Shown one piece after another: positions 59,210 to 64,000 of a stretch of DNA of 64,000 nucleotides. The notes under the pieces are model-generated. The model worked only from the letters and a program-made list of their open reading frames with translations. It was not told the origin of the DNA and did not search any database. Positions within the stretch are counted from its first letter, which is position 1, and every line of letters begins with the position of its first letter. The stretch spans positions 1-64,000 of the forward strand of contig CAIVPR010000097.1 in the NCBI GenBank assembly GCA_903907865.1, read 5' to 3'. The DNA comes from an uncultured Acidobacteriia bacterium (lineage in GTDB: Bacteria > Acidobacteriota > Terriglobia > Bryobacterales > Bryobacteraceae). A program made the translations under genes and the position numbers.

Positions 59210-61399
59210 GTGCAATATACAGGCCAGCCGAATCCGAGGGCGGCCGCGGACACCAGGCTCAAACTGGTTGCCGCGGCTTTGCTGCTTTGGGGTGGGGCGA
59301 TCATCCACCACCTCTACTTGGTCCAGATCAAGCTCCACGACCATTACTCGAAGGTCGCCGTCTCCCAGCAGGAGCACGACGTCAAGGTTCCCGCCCCCCG
59401 TGGCACCATCTTCGACCGCAACGGCCAGCAGATGGCCGTCAGCGTCCCCGCCGAATCCGTCGCCGTGGACCCCCGCCGCATCAACAACGTCAGCGTCGCC
59501 ACTGAGGTGATGGGCAACCTGCTGCACCTCGACAAACAGATCCTGCATGACCGCCTGGCCTACGCCCGCGAACACCACAAGGGCTTCGTCATGGTGAAGC
59601 GGCACATGGACCCGTTCGAGGCCAAGAACCTGCGCGACCTGCACCTCGAATACGCCTCGTTCATCCCCGAGAGCCGCCGCAACTACCCGAACGGCATCAC
59701 CGGCGCCCACGTTGTCGGAGACGTTTGCGGGAAAGAGGGTGCCGACCCCAAACTGCTGCTCGCCCCGCACATCCCCTGCACCGTCGGCGAGGAGGGCGGT
59801 TCCGGCATCGAACGCTCCTTCGACGCGCTCCTGCGGGGCGAATCCGGCGAAGAGCACCAGATCCAGGACGTCCGCCGTAAGGGCATCGATTCGCACGTGG
59901 ACACCGCCGTCCGAGCCGGGACGCCGCTCACCCTGACCATCGACGAGCGCCTCCAGTTCATCGCCGAGCGCGAACTCAAGAAGGGCGTCGAGGCAAAGCA
60001 CGCCCGCTACGGCACCGCCATCGTGATGGACCCCTACACGGGCGACATCCTCGCGCTGGCCAACTATCCTTCCTACGATCCCAACAAGCCGCCGTCCGAG
60101 AACGACAGCAAGTGGAGCCGGTTCAACCTGGGCGTTTCAGTGCCCTTCGAGCCGGGGTCGATCTTCAAGGTCGTCACCCTGTCGGCGGCGCTCGAAACCA
60201 CAAACTTGACCCCCGATTCGCCCATCGCCACCGGCAACGGCACGCTCTCTCTGCCCGGCCGCGTGGTGCACGAAGCGCACGGCGGCTACGGCACAATCTC
60301 CATGCAGCAGGTGCTGGAGAAGTCGTCCAACATCGGCGCGATCAAGATCGGCCAGCGCGTGGGCCGCGAAAAGATGTACGAGTACGTGAAGCGCTTCGGG
60401 TTCGGCGACAAGACGGGCGCTGGGTTCCCGGCGGAATCGCGCGGCCTGTTCCGACCACTGAACAAGTGGGGCAGCACTTCGCTGGAATCGATCGCGATGG
60501 GTCAGGAGGTCTCGGCCACGTCCGTGCAGTTGGCCCGCGCGGCCTCCGTGTTCGCCAACGGCGGCATGCTGGTCCGCCCGCGGATCATCCTCAAGCGCGG
60601 CGACAAGCTGGAGCCGGTCGAGCCGCCCGTCCGCGTCCTGAAGCCGGAAACGGTGATGAAGATGCGGATCATGATGGAAGGCGTCGTCCTGCGGGGCACC
60701 GCGCGACTGACCGCGCGCCTCGACGGCTACACTTCCGCCGGCAAGACAGGCACGGCGCAGATTTTCGAACACGGCCACTACACCCACCTCTATAACGCGT
60801 CCTTCATGGGCTTCGCGCCGGTCACAAACCCGCGGCTGGTGATCCTGGTGACCCTGAACGGTACCGAGGGCAATTCGGGCATGGGTGGCGCGGCGGCGGC
60901 TCCAGTATTTAAGGAAATCGCCACCGAGGCCATGCGCATGTTGGACGTTCCGAAAGATATCCCGGAAGACGAGGTCGCCGCAGCCCGGAAGGCCAAGATC
61001 GCCGGGCCGCTCTTCGAAGAACCCGCCATCGCCGACCTTTCCGGCAGCAGCATCATGGCCGAAGATCCCAGTCTGCGGGAACTGCTGGCCGAGCAGGCGA
61101 TCATCGCAGGCAATTCGCATACCGACGCGATCGAGGACGGCATTCCGGCAGCGGGAACAGTCCCCCGTCCCTTGCTTGCGGCAGAGGCCGCATCGCTCCC
61201 GGTTCCCGCTCCGCCCAAGCCGACGGGGCCGGTGGTGCCGGATTTCCGCGGCAAGTCGATGCAGGATGTTGTCGAGATGGCATCGGCGGACGGGCTTTCC
61301 GTGCAGGTTGAGGGAAGTGGCGTCGCCAGGGCGCAGATTCCGGGCCCTGGAATGCCGGTTCGGCGCGGAGCACGAATACGGGTAGTCTTTACCAGGTGA
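59210..61399 (+). CDS. ftsI: Division-specific transpeptidase FtsI (class B PBP) with PASTA domain
   Basis: A 729-residue septal peptidoglycan transpeptidase. A short cytoplasmic tail and membrane helix (about 20-38) are followed by the PBP dimerisation domain and the transpeptidase domain with S317-I-F-K (SxxK), S372-S-N and K512-T-G, all intact. A C-terminal PASTA domain (about 675-729, VPDFRGKSMQDVVEMA) follows a Pro/Ala linker, as in SpoVD/PBP2x-like proteins. GTG start with AGGA upstream, 10 nt after ftsL. It forms septal cross-links with FtsW. Confidence 0.95.
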   Translation: MQYTGQPNPRAAADTRLKLVAAALLLWGGAIIHHLYLVQIKLHDHYSKVAVSQQEHDVKVPAPRGTIFDRNGQQMAVSVPAESVAVDPRRINNVSVATEVMGNLLHLDKQILHDRLAYAREHHKGFVMVKRHMDPFEAKNLRDLHLEYASFIPESRRNYPNGITGAHVVGDVCGKEGADPKLLLAPHIPCTVGEEGGSGIERSFDALLRGESGEEHQIQDVRRKGIDSHVDTAVRAGTPLTLTIDERLQFIAERELKKGVEAKHARYGTAIVMDPYTGDILALANYPSYDPNKPPSENDSKWSRFNLGVSVPFEPGSIFKVVTLSAALETTNLTPDSPIATGNGTLSLPGRVVHEAHGGYGTISMQQVLEKSSNIGAIKIGQRVGREKMYEYVKRFGFGDKTGAGFPAESRGLFRPLNKWGSTSLESIAMGQEVSATSVQLARAASVFANGGMLVRPRIILKRGDKLEPVEPPVRVLKPETVMKMRIMMEGVVLRGTARLTARLDGYTSAGKTGTAQIFEHGHYTHLYNASFMGFAPVTNPRLVILVTLNGTEGNSGMGGAAAAPVFKEIATEAMRMLDVPKDIPEDEVAAARKAKIAGPLFEEPAIADLSGSSIMAEDPSLRELLAEQAIIAGNSHTDAIEDGIPAAGTVPRPLLAAEAASLPVPAPPKPTGPVVPDFRGKSMQDVVEMASADGLSVQVEGSGVARAQIPGPGMPVRRGARIRVVFTR

Positions 61400-61406
61400 A
61401 TTTGAG

Positions 61407-62915
61407 ATGAAACTGGGCGGGTTGATGTCGGGAGTGAGCTGGTCGCTGGACCACAACGCCCGAACCACGCCCGGTTTCAGCCCCGACTCGGAGATTTCCG
61501 GCCTCGCCTACGACTCGCGACAGGTCGGATCGGGCCAATTGTTCTGGGCGCTTCCCGGCGCGAAGGTCGACGGCCGGGTGTTTGCCCAACAAGCGGTGCA
61601 AAAGGGCGCTGCCGGTGTTGTAAGCGAATCCCCGGCTCCGCAAGACTTCCCGGCACCGTGGCTGGTTGTACCGCATGGCCGCCAAGCTCTGGCGCTCGCG
61701 GCGCGCAATTTGTACGGTCGGCTGGACGAAAAGCTGAAGTTGACCGGCATCACCGGCACCAACGGCAAGACGACGACGAGCTATTTGGTGGACTCGATCC
61801 TCCGCGCCGCCGGATTCACTACGGGCGTTTTCGGGACCATCGGCTACCGCTTGGCAGACCAGGAATTGCCCGCCGTCAACACCACGCCGGAGTCTCTCGA
61901 CCTGCACCGGATGTTTGCGGAACTGGACAGGCTGGGCAGCACGCACGCCACCCTCGAGGTTTCGTCGCACGCGCTGGACCTGGGCCGGGTCTACGGACTC
62001 CAGTTCCACACGGCGGTATTCTCGAACCTGACCCGTGACCACTTGGACTACCACCGCACCATGGAAGCCTATTTCGCCGCCAAGCAACTCCTGTTTACCG
62101 GTGCGGGCGCGCCTGCGCCTCAGGTTGCCGTGGTGAACAAGGACGACGAGTGGGCCCGCAAGCTGGCCATTCCCCGCACGTCGCAGACCATTTCCTATGG
62201 GTTGGGCCAGGACGCCATGCTGCGGGCGCGGCAGATCCACACGGGGCTCGACGGCCTGCGGTTCGAGGTTGCGTTTGACCGCCACCGGGTGGAGATCCGC
62301 TCGAAGCTGATCGGCAAGATCAATGTGTACAACATCTTGGCGGCGGTCGGGGCCGGGATTTCGTACCAGTTGCCGATGGATGTGATCGCGGACGGTATTG
62401 CCCGCTGCGAGGGAGTGCCGGGCCGGTTCCAACGGGTGGACGAGGGACAGCCGTTCGCCGTGGTCGTCGATTATTCCCACACCGACGATGCGCTGCGCAA
62501 CGCGATCGTGGCCGCCCGGAGCCTGAACCCGAAGCGTGTGATCACGGTTTTCGGCTGCGGCGGGGACCGCGACCGCACAAAGCGTCCAGTGATGGGCCAA
62601 GTGGCGGGCGAAGGCAGCGACTTGGTGGTCGTGACCAGCGACAATCCGCGGTCCGAGGATCCGCTGGAGATTATCAACGATATTTTGGTCGGGGCGCGTC
62701 GCACGGACACGAAGCCAATCGTGGAGCCCGACCGCGCGTCGGCAATCCGCAAGGCGATTGCGGAGGCCAGGTCAGGAGACTTCGTGCTACTTGCGGGCAA
62801 GGGCCACGAGACCTACCAGATCTTCCGCGACCGGACGATCCATTTCGACGACCGGGAGTGCGCCGCGGAAGTGCTGCGTTCATTCGGCTTCCGCCGCAAG
62901 GACGGCCGGATATGA
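61407..62915 (+). CDS. murE: UDP-MurNAc-tripeptide synthetase MurE (meso-Dap type)
   Basis: A 502-residue cytoplasmic ligase that adds the third amino acid to UDP-MurNAc-L-Ala-D-Glu. N-terminal uridine-binding domain, then the ATP loop TGTNGKTTTS (about 116-125), the central domain with NTTPESLDLH and VSSHALDLGRV, and the C-terminal domain with DNPRSEDP (about 412-419). The DNPR motif is that of meso-diaminopimelate-adding MurE. FGCGGDRDRTKRP and AGKGHETYQ are also present. Starts 7 nt after ftsI. Confidence 0.95.
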   Translation: MKLGGLMSGVSWSLDHNARTTPGFSPDSEISGLAYDSRQVGSGQLFWALPGAKVDGRVFAQQAVQKGAAGVVSESPAPQDFPAPWLVVPHGRQALALAARNLYGRLDEKLKLTGITGTNGKTTTSYLVDSILRAAGFTTGVFGTIGYRLADQELPAVNTTPESLDLHRMFAELDRLGSTHATLEVSSHALDLGRVYGLQFHTAVFSNLTRDHLDYHRTMEAYFAAKQLLFTGAGAPAPQVAVVNKDDEWARKLAIPRTSQTISYGLGQDAMLRARQIHTGLDGLRFEVAFDRHRVEIRSKLIGKINVYNILAAVGAGISYQLPMDVIADGIARCEGVPGRFQRVDEGQPFAVVVDYSHTDDALRNAIVAARSLNPKRVITVFGCGGDRDRTKRPVMGQVAGEGSDLVVVTSDNPRSEDPLEIINDILVGARRTDTKPIVEPDRASAIRKAIAEARSGDFVLLAGKGHETYQIFRDRTIHFDDRECAAEVLRSFGFRRKDGRI

Positions 62916-62929
62916 AGCGTTTGTGTGGG

Positions 62930-62966
62930 GCGGCCAATTCTGGCCGCAGCCGACTTTCAGTCGGCT
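62930..62966. repeat. REP-like tandem hairpin element, copy 3
   Basis: Hairpins GCGGCCA-ATTC-TGGCCGC (62930-62947) and AGCCGACT-TTC-AGTCGGCT (62948-62966) follow GTGGG, directly after murE. Both stems differ from copies 1 and 2 but stay fully paired. Confidence 0.75.
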
Positions 62967-62998
62967 CTTCCCTCCGCGAGGTGGTGCCGCGTTGTAGG

Positions 62999-63035
62999 GC
63001 AGCCATTCTTGGCTGCGCCAGGCTTTCAGCCTGGC
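62999..63035. repeat. REP-like tandem hairpin element, copy 4
   Basis: Hairpins GCAGCCA-TTCT-TGGCTGC (62999-63016, identical to copy 1) and GCCAGGCT-TTC-AGCCTGGC (63017-63035). It is preceded by GTAGG and lies about 32 nt after copy 3, in the same orientation, before murF. Confidence 0.75.
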
Positions 63036-63087
63036 ATAACCGTACATCCAACCGGGCCCCCCAAAAGAGCGCCCAGGGAGTGGCCCA

Positions 63088-64000
63088 GTGACCTCCACCC
63101 TCCCCCAGCTCCCCAACATAACCGGCTGGAGCATCGACTCCCGCACGGTCCAACCCGGTGACGCCTTTTTCGCCATCATCGGCCCCACCCACGACGGCCA
63201 CGACCACGTCCAAGCCGCCTTCGACCGTGGTGCCGCCATCGCCATCGTCTCCAAACCGGTCGCCGCCAAAGGCCCGACCCTGCTCGTCGAAAACACTGAA
63301 CGCACCCTCCAGGACTTCGCGGCCACCATGCGCAGGAACTGGGGCGGCAAAGTCGTCGCCGTCACCGGAAGCGCCGGTAAGACTTCCACCAAAGACGCCA
63401 TCTCCACACTGATGGCAACCCAATTCCCAACAGGCCGAACCATCGGCAACCTCAACAACCACCTTGGCCTCCCCTTGAGCATCCTGCGGCTCCCCGACCA
63501 CGCGCAAGTCGCGGTGCTCGAAATGGGCATGAACCACGCCGGGGAAATCCGCGCGCTGGCCCGCATCGCCAAGCCCGACGTCGGCGTCATCACCAACATC
63601 GGCTGGGCCCACGCCGAAAATTTCCCCGACGGAATCGACGGTGTCGCCCTCGCCAAACGCGAATTGATCGAGGAACTCCCCGCCAACGGCATCGCGATCC
63701 TCAACGCCGACGACCCCCGCGCCCGCGACTTCGCGGACGTGCACCCCGGTCGCACCATCCTCTACGGGTTTTCCGACGCAGCCGAGGTCCGCGCCGAAAA
63801 CGCCGTCGTGACCGCCGACGGAGCGCAATTCCGCGCCCTCGGCCAGGACTTCGAATCCCCGCTCGCCGGACGCCACGGCGTCAGCAACGCGCTCGCCGCC
63901 ATCGCCGCCGCGCACGCGCTCGGAATTCCCGCCGCGCTGTTGCCCGACGCCGTCCGCCAACTCGCCCAAGGCCACATGCGGGGCGAACGGACGGAGCGCA
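63088..64000 (+). CDS. murF: UDP-MurNAc-tripeptide-D-Ala-D-Ala ligase MurF (3' end beyond window)
   Basis: The first 304 codons of MurF, running off the window edge. It adds D-Ala-D-Ala to UDP-MurNAc-tripeptide. Seen: ITGWSIDSRTVQPGDAFFAI (N-terminal domain), the ATP loop VTGSAGKTSTKD (about 91-102), NLNNHLGLPLS, EMGMNHAGEI and ITNIGWAHAENF, all family motifs. GTG start at 63088 without a strong Shine-Dalgarno sequence, 172 nt after murE because two hairpin repeats separate them. The frame was read directly from the sequence. Confidence 0.93.
   Translation, partial: MTSTLPQLPNITGWSIDSRTVQPGDAFFAIIGPTHDGHDHVQAAFDRGAAIAIVSKPVAAKGPTLLVENTERTLQDFAATMRRNWGGKVVAVTGSAGKTSTKDAISTLMATQFPTGRTIGNLNNHLGLPLSILRLPDHAQVAVLEMGMNHAGEIRALARIAKPDVGVITNIGWAHAENFPDGIDGVALAKRELIEELPANGIAILNADDPRARDFADVHPGRTILYGFSDAAEVRAENAVVTADGAQFRALGQDFESPLAGRHGVSNALAAIAAAHALGIPAALLPDAVRQLAQGHMRGERTER

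Noticed and set aside
1-64000. CRISPR arrays, insertion sequences, rRNA genes
   Set aside because: No regularly spaced repeats, transposase-like proteins or rRNA segments were seen.

Overview
The window looks like a GC-rich chromosome segment from an acidobacterium of the Solibacter/Bryobacter type. This is inferred from gene content and codon use, not from a database search. Pointers are: several PEP-CTERM proteins, a BshA-type bacillithiol enzyme, an SRLNGAKSKGPVT protein of the kind common in that group, Tat-exported single-domain enzymes, many small secreted proteins, many hydrophobic GT39-like glycosyltransferases, and a complete-looking start of the division and cell-wall (dcw) cluster.

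Layout. (1) 0.2-30.7 kb is a mosaic of short host operons: three membrane glycosyltransferase-like proteins, PgeF, a DksA/TraR zinc protein, a molybdopterin oxidoreductase, secreted SMP-30, bicupin and HEAT proteins, an Hsp20, a DUF2779 nuclease-like protein, a cytochrome c/PQQ-type sugar dehydrogenase, Uma2, a PEP-CTERM beta-propeller, an IorAB-type molybdenum hydroxylase, an orphan GH97 N-terminal domain, HigA-like and ParDE toxin-antitoxin genes, PolX, a NUDIX hydrolase, an M24 peptidase, a Wzt-like ABC ATPase and a YggU protein. (2) 30.7-45.0 kb is a single minus-strand tailed-phage structural cassette. In transcription order it holds a small ORF, large terminase, portal, scaffold, P22-like coat, connectors, tail tube, a tail-assembly chaperone pair joined by a probable -1 ribosomal frameshift, a short tape measure, minor tail proteins and a 1,299-residue tail hub. 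No integrase, repressor, replication or lysis gene is visible, so it is either a degraded prophage or a domesticated, GTA-like cassette. (3) 45.2-56.7 kb holds a PEP-CTERM protein, an MFS carrier, a frameshifted DUF3494 (ice-binding-like) gene, tRNA-Val(CAC), bshA, a charged membrane protein with a phosphoesterase, and an operon of membrane glycosyltransferase, HAD-UbiA fusion and DprE1-like oxidase that resembles polyprenyl-phosphate arabinose donor synthesis. (4) 57.2-64.0 kb is the dcw cluster mraZ-rsmH-ftsL-ftsI-murE-murF (murF runs off the edge), with a visible promoter and MraZ operator.

Across the window, many first genes of operons have no Shine-Dalgarno sequence. Instead a TATAAT-like box lies 5-11 nt before the start codon, which suggests leaderless or near-leaderless mRNAs. 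Genes inside operons usually have a GGAGG-type site. Two families of interspersed hairpin repeats are present. One is a REP-like double hairpin (four copies: two in the phage cassette, two between murE and murF). The other is a long imperfect inverted repeat with the core CCGAGCCGCGACCGCAAGGG (two copies).
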